From NCBI GenBank assembly GCA_020851995.1, contig JADZBO010000261.1, positions 18,451 to 82,450 on the forward strand: a stretch of 64,000 nt of DNA, read 5' to 3'. The position numbers and the translations under genes were made by a program. This document shows, in pieces, positions 23,804 through 31,865 of the stretch. This DNA is from Burkholderiaceae bacterium. GTDB lineage: Bacteria > Pseudomonadota > Gammaproteobacteria > Burkholderiales > Burkholderiaceae_B. Under the pieces are notes generated by a model. The model saw only the letters and a list, made by a program, of their open reading frames with translations. It did no database searches and was not told the DNA's origin. Numbering within the stretch: position 1 is the stretch's first letter; every line of letters starts with the position of its first letter.

Positions 23804-24993
23804 CAGAATCGCAGCACGCGCATTCGGGACTACCCGAATTTCATCTCCACGGTCCGGATAACGACCTGAGCCGCGCCGGCGTTGTGCGCAAGGCGCGCTA
23901 TGTCGCAATCCTGATCGTCCTGGTCCTGCTGGCCGGTCTGGCCAACGCTGTCTACGGCCGGTGGTCGCGCGCCGACACACTGACCGCCCGCGCTCAGGCC
24001 GCATCCATCCTGCATGTCCTCGTTGTTCATCCAACGCCGGCGAGCAAGCTCGGCCCGCAGTTCACCAAGCTGCGCTTGCCCGGCACCCTGCTCGGTATTT
24101 CGGAAGCCCAGATCTACGCGCGCAGCAACGGTTATGTGAAGCAATGGCTCAAGGACATCGGCGAACCGGTCAAAAAAGGCGAGGCCCTTGCGCTGCTTGA
24201 CCTGCCCGAGGTCGCCAAGCAGGTGGACGAGGCCGAAGCCAACTTCCAGCTGGCCAAAAAGGCCTTTGATCGCTGGACCCGCCTGCGCGCCGAGGATGCC
24301 GTCTCACAACAGGAACTGGATGAAAAGACCGCAGCCTACCGGCAGACCGAGGCGACGATGAAGCGCTTGCGCGAGCAATTGGGTTTCGGTCAGGTGGTCG
24401 CGCCTTTCGACGGCATCGTCACCCGCCGCAACGTCAACGTCGGGGATCTGGTCAACGCCGGCAATACCGGTACTGCACAGGCCATGTTCTCGATGGCGCG
24501 CGTCGACAAGCTGCATGTGTACGCCTTTGTGCCGCAGGACCGCGCCGGCGACATCCGGGTCGGTGAATCGGTGGAGTTGTTCCGCGCGAGTGCGCCCGAC
24601 AAGCCGATTATCGGCAAAATCGCTCGCACAGCCGGCGCCATCGACAATACGACGCGGACGCTGCAGGTGGATATCGAGGTCGACAACGCCAATCGCGCGC
24701 TCATGCCGGGCACCTATGTCGACATCGTGTTCAAGATCGATCCGGCCCACCTTCTCGTGCTGCCGACCAACACGCTGCTGTTCGGCCCGCAGGGACCGCA
24801 AGTGGCGACGGTCAAAGATGGCACCGTGACCCGCAAGCCAGTCAAGCTCGGCATTGACTACGGGCCGATGGTTCAGATTCGGTCTGGGGTCGAGGAAGCG
24901 GATCAGATCATCAGCAGCCCGCCGGACTCGATCGCCAATGGCCAGAAGGTCGTCGTCGAAACCCCGGCGCCAAAGGCGAAGAAAGGCCCATGA
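23800..24993 (+). CDS. RND efflux periplasmic adaptor subunit (HlyD/AcrA family)
   Basis: A 397-residue adaptor with an uncleaved N-terminal membrane anchor (YVAILIVLVLLAGLANAVYG, about 30-50) instead of a lipobox. The biotinyl-lipoyl domain is split around a helical hairpin: RSNGYVKQWLKDIGEPVKKGEALALLD, then an alpha-hairpin with AEANFQLAKKAFDRWTRL, then APFDGIVTRRNVNVGDLVNAG. Beta-barrel and membrane-proximal domains follow (GTYVDIVFKI, LPTNTLLFGPQGPQVATV). It links the inner-membrane pump to the outer-membrane channel. Its start overlaps the pump stop and its end overlaps the next gene, so all three subunits are translationally coupled. Confidence 0.9.
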   Translation: MTESQHAHSGLPEFHLHGPDNDLSRAGVVRKARYVAILIVLVLLAGLANAVYGRWSRADTLTARAQAASILHVLVVHPTPASKLGPQFTKLRLPGTLLGISEAQIYARSNGYVKQWLKDIGEPVKKGEALALLDLPEVAKQVDEAEANFQLAKKAFDRWTRLRAEDAVSQQELDEKTAAYRQTEATMKRLREQLGFGQVVAPFDGIVTRRNVNVGDLVNAGNTGTAQAMFSMARVDKLHVYAFVPQDRAGDIRVGESVELFRASAPDKPIIGKIARTAGAIDNTTRTLQVDIEVDNANRALMPGTYVDIVFKIDPAHLLVLPTNTLLFGPQGPQVATVKDGTVTRKPVKLGIDYGPMVQIRSGVEEADQIISSPPDSIANGQKVVVETPAPKAKKGP

Positions 24994-26498
24994 GAAGCAA
25001 GCTTGCCCTTGGCCTGATTGCACTGGCCTGCGCCGGGTGCTCGCCCATCGGGCCGGATTATGAACGGCCGGTGTTTGACCTGCCTGCAAACTGGAAGTCG
25101 CTGCCGGCCGCGAATCCGTCACTCTGGAAAATCGCCGAGCCTGCGGATGACAAGCCCAAGGGCGAATGGTGGAAGGCGTTCGGCGATCCAACGCTCGATT
25201 CCCTTGAAGCGCGATGCCTGGAAAACAACTTCACGCTGCAGGCGTCGCTGGCCCGGCTGGATCAGGCGATTGCTCAAAGTGACTCGCAGTCGGCCGCTCT
25301 GTACCCGAACGTGCAACTCGGGGTGACGGCGCAACGCTTCGCGACTTCTCCCAACCGACCGCAAACCAATTACGACTCCGTCAACGCCGCCACAGTCCAG
25401 AACGACTTCAAGCCCGTCATGGTCATGACCTACGAGGTCGACTGGCTGGGGAAGGTGCGCCGCGCGGTCGAAGCCTCGCGCGATACCGCCGGGCAGGCGG
25501 CGGCCGACAGTGACAACGTGCGGTTACTCTTGACGGCTCAGGTCGCGACGGCCTATTTCCTGCTGCGCCAGTACGACGAGGAAATCCTCGTGCTCGAGGG
25601 TGTCGTGAAGCTTCAGGACAAACTCCTGAGCATTTTCAAGTCCCGCTATGCGGAAGGCGCCGCCGGACGCACTGAACTGTCGCAACAGGCCGCGCTGTCC
25701 GAAGCGACCGGCGCACAACTTGAACTGATCAAGGCGCAACGCAACGCGCAGGAAAACCTGCTGGCAACACTCACCGGTACACCGGCACCGGATTTCAGGA
25801 TTCCCCCCGGACGTCTGCCCGCAAGTTTGCCGGCCTTCCCCGTCAGCATTCCCTCGACGCTGCTGGAGCGCCGACCCGACGTCGCCGCGTCCGAACGCGC
25901 GATGGCCGCGGCCAACGCGCAGATCGGCGTTGCCAAAGCCGCGTTCTTCCCGTCCCTGCTGGTCGCACCCATGTTCGGCGGCTACGAATCTGCCGTGATG
26001 TCGACCCTGTTCGCGGCGCCGTCGATTATCTGGTCCATCGGGCTGACCGCCGCGCAAACCATTTTTGACGGGGGTCGGATCTCCGCCAACCTGCGGTTTG
26101 CCAAAGCAGGCTATGCGGGCACCCTGGCGAATTACCGTCAGTCCGTGCTGGTCGCGATGCAGGAAACTCAGGATGCGATGAACACCCTCACCCAACTTGA
26201 TGCCGCGCGGCGCAGGCAGGACGAGGCCGTGAAGAACTACGACAAAGCCTACGGCATCAGTCTGATCCGCTACCGCGAAGGTCTGGATAATGCGCAGGCG
26301 CTGGCGCTGATCCAGCAGAACCAGTTACAAGCCTTGCGGATCAAGTGGCAGATCCATGGCGGCCAGTTCCTGGCCAGCGTCAGCTTGGTCAAGGCGCTCG
26401 GAGGTGGTTGGCAAGGCCTGCCCCTGCCGAACCCGACGACCGCGCCGACCGCGGAACAGATTGACGCGTTGCAGACGTCCGGCCGGAGCGGTTCTTAG
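24990..26498 (+). CDS. RND efflux outer-membrane factor lipoprotein (NodT/OprM family)
   Basis: A 502-residue TolC-like channel. The signal ends in a lipobox (LACAGC, Cys at about residue 16) followed by the usual SPIGPDYERP. Two OEP repeats follow; each has the hairpin helices typical of the periplasmic tunnel (for example ARLDQAIAQSDSQSAALYPNVQLG and ERAMAAANAQIGVAKAAFFPSL). IPSTLLERRPDVAASE is a strong NodT-family mark. The ATG overlaps the adaptor stop (ATGA). It completes a self-contained tripartite pump, so the operon does not depend on an outside TolC. Confidence 0.9.
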   Translation: MRSKLALGLIALACAGCSPIGPDYERPVFDLPANWKSLPAANPSLWKIAEPADDKPKGEWWKAFGDPTLDSLEARCLENNFTLQASLARLDQAIAQSDSQSAALYPNVQLGVTAQRFATSPNRPQTNYDSVNAATVQNDFKPVMVMTYEVDWLGKVRRAVEASRDTAGQAAADSDNVRLLLTAQVATAYFLLRQYDEEILVLEGVVKLQDKLLSIFKSRYAEGAAGRTELSQQAALSEATGAQLELIKAQRNAQENLLATLTGTPAPDFRIPPGRLPASLPAFPVSIPSTLLERRPDVAASERAMAAANAQIGVAKAAFFPSLLVAPMFGGYESAVMSTLFAAPSIIWSIGLTAAQTIFDGGRISANLRFAKAGYAGTLANYRQSVLVAMQETQDAMNTLTQLDAARRRQDEAVKNYDKAYGISLIRYREGLDNAQALALIQQNQLQALRIKWQIHGGQFLASVSLVKALGGGWQGLPLPNPTTAPTAEQIDALQTSGRSGS

Positions 26499-26615
26499 AG
26501 TCCGGCATGGCGATGGACCGGGTGACGCGCCGGCCAGCGACCCGGCCGAGCGGTACCGGCTTTGGGCGCGGCGCGCGGGGCTCTGTTCGCAAATACAAGC
26601 GGCTGAGTTTTGCGC

Positions 26616-26621
26616 TAAAAT
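26616..26621 (+). promoter_or_regulatory. Probable -10 element of the tRNA-Lys gene
   Basis: TAAAAT sits 15 bases before the tRNA 5' end, in an AT-richer patch after a GC-rich spacer. TAAAAT occurs at similar positions before several genes of this window. No clear TTGACA is present at the expected distance. Confidence 0.4.
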
Positions 26622-26636
26622 GGAAGGCTTGGTGCA

Positions 26637-26712
26637 GGGCTGTTAGCTCAGTTGGTAGAGCAGCGGACTCTTAATCCGTAGGTCGAGTGTTCGAGCCACT
26701 CACAGCCCACCA
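26637..26712 (+). tRNA. tRNA-Lys (anticodon CTT), CCA encoded
   Basis: All arms can be folded: acceptor GGGCTGT with ACAGCCC, D arm GCTC-AGTTGGTA-GAGC, anticodon arm GCGGA-CTCTTAA-TCCGT with anticodon CTT, variable loop AGGTC, T arm GAGTG-TTCGAGC-CACTC, discriminator A and an encoded CCA. It reads the AAG lysine codon. It lies between the efflux operon and the convergent c-di-GMP gene; no integrase or duplicated 3' end was seen next to it. Confidence 0.95.
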
Positions 26713-26859
26713 GTTTCCCATGCGGGTTTGCAGGCCATTGGCCTTCAAAACTCTTCATCACCGCCGCACCCAAGCTGCACATCGCAAATCAGTGACGATC
26801 AGGCGTGCCTGGTGCCGGGTCAGCGTATCGCCGACCACTCGATCGCTGTTTCGGGAAGA

Positions 26860-29661
26860 TCAGGTAGTCTTCGGGTTGGAGGCACGATAGTGCTCAACCC
26901 AAGTACGGAACTCTGCGGCCGGCAACGGTTTGGTGAACAGATAGCCCTGTGCCTGGCGGCAGCCCATACGCTTGAGTTGTTCCATGATATCGGCACTCTC
27001 GACGCCTTCGGCGATCGTCATCAGTTTCAGCGCGTGCGCGATTTCAATGATGGCCTGTACGATGGCCCGGTCCTCAGCGTCCGTGGGAAGATTTCCAATG
27101 AACGACTTGTCGATTTTAAGTTTATTGATTTTCAGGTTCTTCAGGTAGGAAAGGCTGGAGTACCCGGTACCAAAATCATCGATAGAAATCTGAATACCCC
27201 GCTCTTCCCACCGTTCGAGGATATCGGTCACCGCGGACGCACCTTGCAGCAAGATGGACTCGGTGAGTTCGAGTTCGAGAGATTGCGGATTCAGATTGTG
27301 ATGGAATAACGCCTCGTAGACCTCCTGTTCGACGCGCCCCTGACGGAACTGAACCGCAGAGAGATTCACCGCATAAACGATCCCGGCAAGACCGTCCGCC
27401 TCCCACGCTTTCGCCTGCCGGCACACCTCGTTCAAAACCCAGCGCCCGATCTCGGCAATCAGACCGCTTTCCTCGGCCACGCCGATAAACCTGTCGGGCA
27501 TGGTCAGATCAGCACCCGGACGAGCCCAGCGCAGCAATGCCTCAGCGCCGACAATTTTGCCCGAAATCAGGTCGATCTGTGGTTGATAATGAATGACAAA
27601 TTCGCTTCGTTCGATTGCCAGCTTGAGCCCATCCCGGGTGTTCGTGAAGGTGGCGGCAACCGCGTTCATGTGGGGCTCAAAGAATCGGTAGTGATTCGGC
27701 CCGCCCAGCTTGGCTGCCGACAACGCGGCATCCGCATTGCGCAACAGGGTGTCACTACTGTCGCCATCCTGTGGGTAGACAACTATGCCGATCGAAAATG
27801 ATTCCGCTAACTGCAGGCCCTCGACTTCATAGGGAGCCGCCAGATACGCGAGGACGCTATCGCAATAAGCGGCAATGTCGCTCAGCGATGCGACGTCGTC
27901 CACCACCACCATGAACTCATCGCCCAACAGACGCGAAAGGGTGTGGCCTGGACGCATGAAACTATTCAACCGGTCTCCCACCGCCTTGATGAGCGCATCG
28001 CCCACGGCGTGGCCGTGAGTTTCATTGGTGTACCTCAACTTATTCAGATCAATGTGAAGGAGGCAAACACTGGCTCTGCGCGCGTGCGCGGCGGCAATGA
28101 CCTGGTCCAGATGCTCGACTGCAGACGTCTTGTTCGGCAACCCAGTCAAGGGATCACGATAGGCCAGAAACCGGATCCGCTCGATCGCTTTCTTTTGCGC
28201 GGTAATGTCGGTCAACACCACATGGAGTCGCTTTTTACGATTTTCTTCGATCGCCGTCAGTGACACATGAACCGTAAACGCCTCACCATTCAGACGCAGA
28301 TGCTCCCATTCAAAATCGTTTGAACCATTGGCAAGCGCGCTGCGCTCGAACTCGTTGCTTCTCTGCGAACTAAGGGAACCATCGGGTTGCCGTTCCGGAG
28401 AAAGGTCCTTTGCTGACTCTCCGATCAGCTGATCGAAGGATTTCATTCCGAACAATTTGAGCGTTGCCCAATTCGCGGCAATGATGCGACCGTCCTCAAC
28501 AAGGTAGGTTGGCTGACGACTGTGCTCGAAAAGTCCGCGAAATCGTTCCTCACTCTGACGCAACTCCACCTCGGCACGATCACGCTGGTCGAGCATCGCG
28601 TTGAGCTGCGTTGATATATTCCGGAGTTCCGTCGGGCCACGCGGCGTTGCCCGCACATCGACAGCGCCACGGCTGACACTTTTCATGACATCGGAAATCG
28701 CTTCGACCGGCAGTGCGAGACGCCGTGCAAACCAGGCGGTGCTCAATCCGACGATAGTCACCAACGCAAGCACCCACAGAATGCGTTTCACGACAATGGC
28801 AATCAGCGGACCGCGCACGGCGGCCTCTTCAATCGAGGCAAAGGCGATCCAGTCCGTGCTCTCGATCGGTGAAAACGTGTAGTAACTACTCTCGCCACGG
28901 CTGTTCAATCCAAGGACATGCCCTTCACGATCCTTGAGCATGGCGCGGAACGACTGCGAGTCAACCTTGGAGCCGACCGTCGTCGCCCGATCGTGGGAGA
29001 CCGCAATCACGGTGCCATCACTATTGACAATGCCAACTGAGATCGCGGCGGAGAGATCGTCTCTGGACACGTGTGGCTGATAGTTCGACAAATCGACTGA
29101 CGTCGCAACCGCCCCATTGAACTGACCGGCCTCATCAAACAGCGGATACGCAAGCGTCGAGACCCAACGGCCCGTCACGAAGCCCTTGGCTGGCTTTCCG
29201 GCGATAAATCTCGGGTTGCGGGAAAGTTCGGCAAAAAAGTATTTCTGGTCCGGTCCCTTTGCGGTTTCCGGCGTAATCGGTGCGACGCTACAAACCAGGC
29301 GGCCATCGACATCCAGCGTGAACACGTTCGCATAGGCCGGCTGGAGCTTTTTGACCTCTGCCAATACCGGATCGCAACGCTTCGGATCAAGCCGACGGAC
29401 CTCGGGGCGCTTCGACAATTCGGCGAGGATGTGCTTTGCCCCCGACAGAAACTGATCGGTTTGCACGACTGTCGTCGCCAGCACGGTGCCGGTCATACGG
29501 TAGGCGTCTTCGGTAGCAGACCGATACCGCTGAACCGTGTCGTACGCCAACGCAACAATCAGCGCCAACAGCGGCAGGGAAACCAGCCCGAAGAGCGACC
29601 ACCGGATGGGGTGTCCTTTGCCCCGACCCGCCTCGAACTGGGTGTTGTGAGTCGGATGCAC
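26860..29661 (-). CDS. Cache-HAMP-PAS-GGDEF-EAL protein, probable cyclic di-GMP phosphodiesterase
   Basis: About 933 residues. A first membrane helix (WSLFGLVSLPLLALIVALAYD), a periplasmic Cache-like sensor, a second helix, a HAMP linker (LPVEAISDVMKSVSRGAVDV), PAS, GGDEF and EAL follow in order. The GGDEF motif reads LGDEF, so cyclase activity is doubtful. The EAL domain looks complete: AEALLRWARPG, NLSAVQF, LELTES, DDFGTGYSS, LKIDKSF, AEGVES. I infer a membrane sensor that degrades c-di-GMP, possibly tuned by GTP binding to the GGDEF part. The GTG at 29661 with GGAG six bases upstream is preferred; the ORF start at 29718 reads through an AT-rich leader that looks like promoter DNA. Confidence 0.87.
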   Translation of the reverse strand: MHPTHNTQFEAGRGKGHPIRWSLFGLVSLPLLALIVALAYDTVQRYRSATEDAYRMTGTVLATTVVQTDQFLSGAKHILAELSKRPEVRRLDPKRCDPVLAEVKKLQPAYANVFTLDVDGRLVCSVAPITPETAKGPDQKYFFAELSRNPRFIAGKPAKGFVTGRWVSTLAYPLFDEAGQFNGAVATSVDLSNYQPHVSRDDLSAAISVGIVNSDGTVIAVSHDRATTVGSKVDSQSFRAMLKDREGHVLGLNSRGESSYYTFSPIESTDWIAFASIEEAAVRGPLIAIVVKRILWVLALVTIVGLSTAWFARRLALPVEAISDVMKSVSRGAVDVRATPRGPTELRNISTQLNAMLDQRDRAEVELRQSEERFRGLFEHSRQPTYLVEDGRIIAANWATLKLFGMKSFDQLIGESAKDLSPERQPDGSLSSQRSNEFERSALANGSNDFEWEHLRLNGEAFTVHVSLTAIEENRKKRLHVVLTDITAQKKAIERIRFLAYRDPLTGLPNKTSAVEHLDQVIAAAHARRASVCLLHIDLNKLRYTNETHGHAVGDALIKAVGDRLNSFMRPGHTLSRLLGDEFMVVVDDVASLSDIAAYCDSVLAYLAAPYEVEGLQLAESFSIGIVVYPQDGDSSDTLLRNADAALSAAKLGGPNHYRFFEPHMNAVAATFTNTRDGLKLAIERSEFVIHYQPQIDLISGKIVGAEALLRWARPGADLTMPDRFIGVAEESGLIAEIGRWVLNEVCRQAKAWEADGLAGIVYAVNLSAVQFRQGRVEQEVYEALFHHNLNPQSLELELTESILLQGASAVTDILERWEERGIQISIDDFGTGYSSLSYLKNLKINKLKIDKSFIGNLPTDAEDRAIVQAIIEIAHALKLMTIAEGVESADIMEQLKRMGCRQAQGYLFTKPLPAAEFRTWVEHYRASNPKTT

Positions 29662-30111
29662 TCGGGACTCCGTCAAATTTTTATATATTTTTATAATTTC
29701 TTCATGGTAACGCAACACGGGCCATAGGCGTCATCCATGCGTCTCAATTTCCGTTGGTCGTCGGCAACCTGTCGGACCGTCCACTCGTGAATGGATGCAA
29801 TCGCACTTTAGTGGTGCTCCCTGCTGTGGTTCTACCGGCTGTGGTTCTACCGGCTTTGGTACTACCTGCTTTGGTACTACCTGCTTTGGTACTACCTGCT
29901 TTGGTACTACCTGCCTTGGTACTACCGGCTGTTCTACTCCCGGCTCACCCCGGAGCGTTAGTAGTTTGCCTCCCGCTGACTGACGCACAGTCACTCGAGG
30001 CTACAATCCTTGTGTCGTGCGCAACCCTGATAGCGTCAGATTCAGAATCGGTTTTCCGCACTGTACAAAATTCATGATGCGGTTTTCCGCATTGCACCAC
30101 ATCGCCAATTC
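29662..30111. other. Divergent intergenic region with a 15-bp repeat array
   Basis: This 450-base gap separates the GGDEF-EAL gene (minus) from the SGNH hydrolase gene (plus). Its left end is AT-rich (TATAAAAATATATAAAAA on the minus strand), a likely promoter of the GGDEF-EAL gene. The middle is filled by the tandem array. The array is open in several frames on both strands, which creates spurious ORFs (VLPAL, GTTCF and VVPKQ repeats); none has a convincing ribosome site. Confidence 0.6.
29811..29945. repeat. 15-bp tandem repeat, nine copies
   Basis: Nine contiguous 15-base units start at 29811, 29826 and so on to 29931. Two subtypes exist: GTGGTTCTACCGGCT (two perfect copies, left) and TTGGTACTACCTGCT (four nearly perfect copies, centre), with diverged copies at both ends. 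Homogeneous centre and degenerate edges are the mark of slippage-driven expansion. Confidence 0.97.
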
Positions 30112-30768
30112 ATGCCGGCCTTCAACAACGACTCATCAACCGAAGCGTCAATCGCACCAAAACGGTGGTTCTTGCCCCGACTGGCGCAACGCATCAGCCT
30201 CGTGCTCGCACTCTTCATGACATCGGCCATCGCGCAAACGCCTGCAGGCAAAGGCCAGATCGACGTCGTTCTGATCGGGGACTCGATTACCTGGGCGGGC
30301 AAGTGGGAATCCCGCTTCCCCGGTCTGCGACTCGTCAATCGCGCAGTGCCCGGCTACAAGACGACGGACGTGCTGTCTCAGCTGGACTCGACGATCGCGT
30401 TGCAGCCGAAAAAAGCCGTTCTGATGATCGGCATCAACGACCTGTTGAGCCTTGCACCAGTCGACCAGGTGTATGACGGTATCGCCGCCATTGTCCAACG
30501 CCTGCAGGCGGGCGGCATCCCGATCATCATGCTGGCAACGCTTGAATGCAGCCGACAATCCTGCGGGCAGGCGGTTGACTGGGTGCGGGAGCTCAACAGA
30601 AAACTGAAGGTTCTCGCACAGAAGGAAAAGATCCCCTTCATCGACCTGAATCCCAAATTCACCGACCCGGATAGTGGGTTGCTGCCCAAATACACCTGGG
30701 ACGGCCTGCACCTTTCAGAACCCGCCTATGTCATCTGGGCTGACGCGATCAGGCCTTATCTCAAATAG
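30112..30768 (+). CDS. GDSL/SGNH-family hydrolase, exported
   Basis: A 218-residue lipase/esterase-type protein. Block I is VVLIGDSITWAG (Ser nucleophile), the oxyanion Gly is in VNRAVPGYKT, block III is LMIGINDLL (Asn), and block V is WDGLHLSEPAY (Asp and His two apart). These four residues make the SGNH catalytic set. The N-terminus has a basic stretch and then LVLALFMTSAIAQTPAG, a likely signal peptide, so it probably works in the periplasm, perhaps as a thioesterase/lysophospholipase like TesA or as an acetyl-esterase. The start could also be downstream, nearer the signal sequence. Confidence 0.82.
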   Translation: MPAFNNDSSTEASIAPKRWFLPRLAQRISLVLALFMTSAIAQTPAGKGQIDVVLIGDSITWAGKWESRFPGLRLVNRAVPGYKTTDVLSQLDSTIALQPKKAVLMIGINDLLSLAPVDQVYDGIAAIVQRLQAGGIPIIMLATLECSRQSCGQAVDWVRELNRKLKVLAQKEKIPFIDLNPKFTDPDSGLLPKYTWDGLHLSEPAYVIWADAIRPYLK

Positions 30769-30770
30769 CG

Positions 30771-30797
30771 CAACCCGTGCAGGTCGCTCACGGGTTG
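30771..30797 (+). terminator. Hairpin directly after the SGNH hydrolase stop
   Basis: CAACCCGTG (30771-30779) and CACGGGTTG (30789-30797) form a perfect nine-base-pair stem with a nine-base loop, two bases after the stop codon. There is no T run behind it, so termination strength is uncertain. Confidence 0.45.
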
Positions 30798-30887
30798 GTC
30801 GAGTGGCTCGGATTGCATGGGTGGCTCCGGTCGAACAAGCCAACCGGCATTCCGAGCGATGAAGCAAACATGCGCGCTTCTGGTTAC

Positions 30888-31607
30888 TCAAGCTGCGACC
30901 GTGAGCCCCTTCACCGAATGCCGGGCGATCAGTTGGGCCACCAGGCCTGAGGACTTCGCCTCGTCGACAAACTGCTGCAGAAACGCATGCGCCTGCGCGC
31001 GCCCCTTGCGCACGCCGATCGACTGCTGAACTGCCGTGAAGCGCCCATCGAGCACTCGGGAACCCGGCAAGCGCTCAAGGTACGGAAACAAACCGGGCCG
31101 CAGGCTGGCCATCGCCTCAAGGCCGCCAGTGACAAAGGCATCAAAGGTGGCTTCGAAGCCCTCGGCATGGACCAGCGTGGCGTGATGAATATTGCGCTGC
31201 AACCAGAGATCGTAGGCGCTGCGTGCGGCCACCGCGATCCGATTGCCCGCGCGATCAACGTCCTCCACGCGCAGCAACGGCGATCCCGGTGGCACAAGGT
31301 AGGTGGCTTCGATTTCCACATAGGCCGTTGTGAAGTCAATGTGGAGGGCACGTGCGGGCTCCGCACCAATCAGCCCGATATCCCACGCGTCGCTGACGGC
31401 AGCATCAGCCAGCTCGCCGGGGGTTTCGAAAGGAACCAGTTCGAGCGGTACGCCGAGGCGATCCGCAATGGCGCGCGCGAGGTCGGGCGCCACACCTTGC
31501 GGCTCGCCATGCGCCCCCTTGCCGGTGACCAGCAAAAAATTGAGCAAGTTGATGCCTGCGCGAAGCTTGCCGGTTGGCGCCAGTTGCCGCACGATTTCAT
31601 TCTGCAT
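30888..31607 (-). CDS. Solute-binding-fold protein (SBP family 3) without signal peptide
   Basis: About 239 residues of the amino-acid-binding (SBP_bac_3) fold: KLRAGINLLNFLLVT, GVAPDLARAIADRLGVPLELVPF, WDIGLIGAEPARALHIDFTTAYVEIEATYLVPPGS, and a C-terminal hinge return. The ATG at 31607 fits the family N-terminus but has no signal peptide, which is unusual for a transport receptor. The longer ORF (to 31865) only adds an Arg/Lys-rich stretch coded by the 15-base repeat and overlaps the opposite gene's promoter. It may be a cytoplasmic sensor or enzyme-like relative. No ABC permease is next to it. Confidence 0.7.
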   Translation of the reverse strand: MQNEIVRQLAPTGKLRAGINLLNFLLVTGKGAHGEPQGVAPDLARAIADRLGVPLELVPFETPGELADAAVSDAWDIGLIGAEPARALHIDFTTAYVEIEATYLVPPGSPLLRVEDVDRAGNRIAVAARSAYDLWLQRNIHHATLVHAEGFEATFDAFVTGGLEAMASLRPGLFPYLERLPGSRVLDGRFTAVQQSIGVRKGRAQAHAFLQQFVDEAKSSGLVAQLIARHSVKGLTVAA

Positions 31608-31620
31608 GATGCCCCATCCC

Positions 31621-31755
31621 CGTCTTTTCCTGAGCCGTCTTTTTCTGAGCCGTCTTTTTCTGAGCCGTCTTTTCCTGAGCCGTCTTTTCCTGAGCCTTCT
31701 TGTACAGAGCCGTCTTGTACATAGCCATCTTGTCCAGAGTCGTCTTGCGACCGCC
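31621..31755. repeat. 15-bp tandem repeat upstream of the solute-binding-fold gene
   Basis: Units of CGTCTTTTTCTGAGC begin at 31621, 31636, 31651, 31666 and 31681 (nearly perfect), then decay at 31696 (CTTCTTGTACAGAGC), 31711, 31726 and 31741. The array starts 13 bases upstream of the ATG of the minus-strand gene, so it forms that gene's 5' leader or promoter spacer. Confidence 0.95.
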
Positions 31756-31800
31756 TTCCGACGCGGCCAGCGCCATCTTAAGCGAATTGCCGGGTCCGCG

Positions 31801-31829
31801 TTGACAAACGCCAGGCCGCTGCCTACAGT
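31801..31829 (+). promoter_or_regulatory. Sigma70-type promoter of the hydroxyacid oxidase gene
   Basis: A consensus TTGACA at 31801-31806 is followed after exactly 17 bases by TACAGT at 31824-31829. The predicted start near 31836 leaves a 30-base leader to the GTG start. It reads away from the repeat array. Confidence 0.6.
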
Positions 31830-31865
31830 GCCTGACAACCAATTCAAAGCAATGGGTTCAACCAA

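Noticed and set aside
26637-26712. tRNA-Lys as an integration site of a genomic island
   Set aside because: No integrase, no direct repeat of the tRNA 3' end and no change in gene style next to it.
29731-30077. Repeat-coded ORFs on both strands (VLPAL, GTTCF and VVPKQ pentapeptides)
   Set aside because: A 15-base repeat without stop codons opens several frames by itself; no ribosome site or codon preference supports any of them.
31608-31865. Arg/Lys-rich N-terminal extension of the solute-binding-fold protein
   Set aside because: It is made by the 15-base repeat and covers the divergent promoter; the family N-terminus starts at 31607. The extension cannot be fully excluded.
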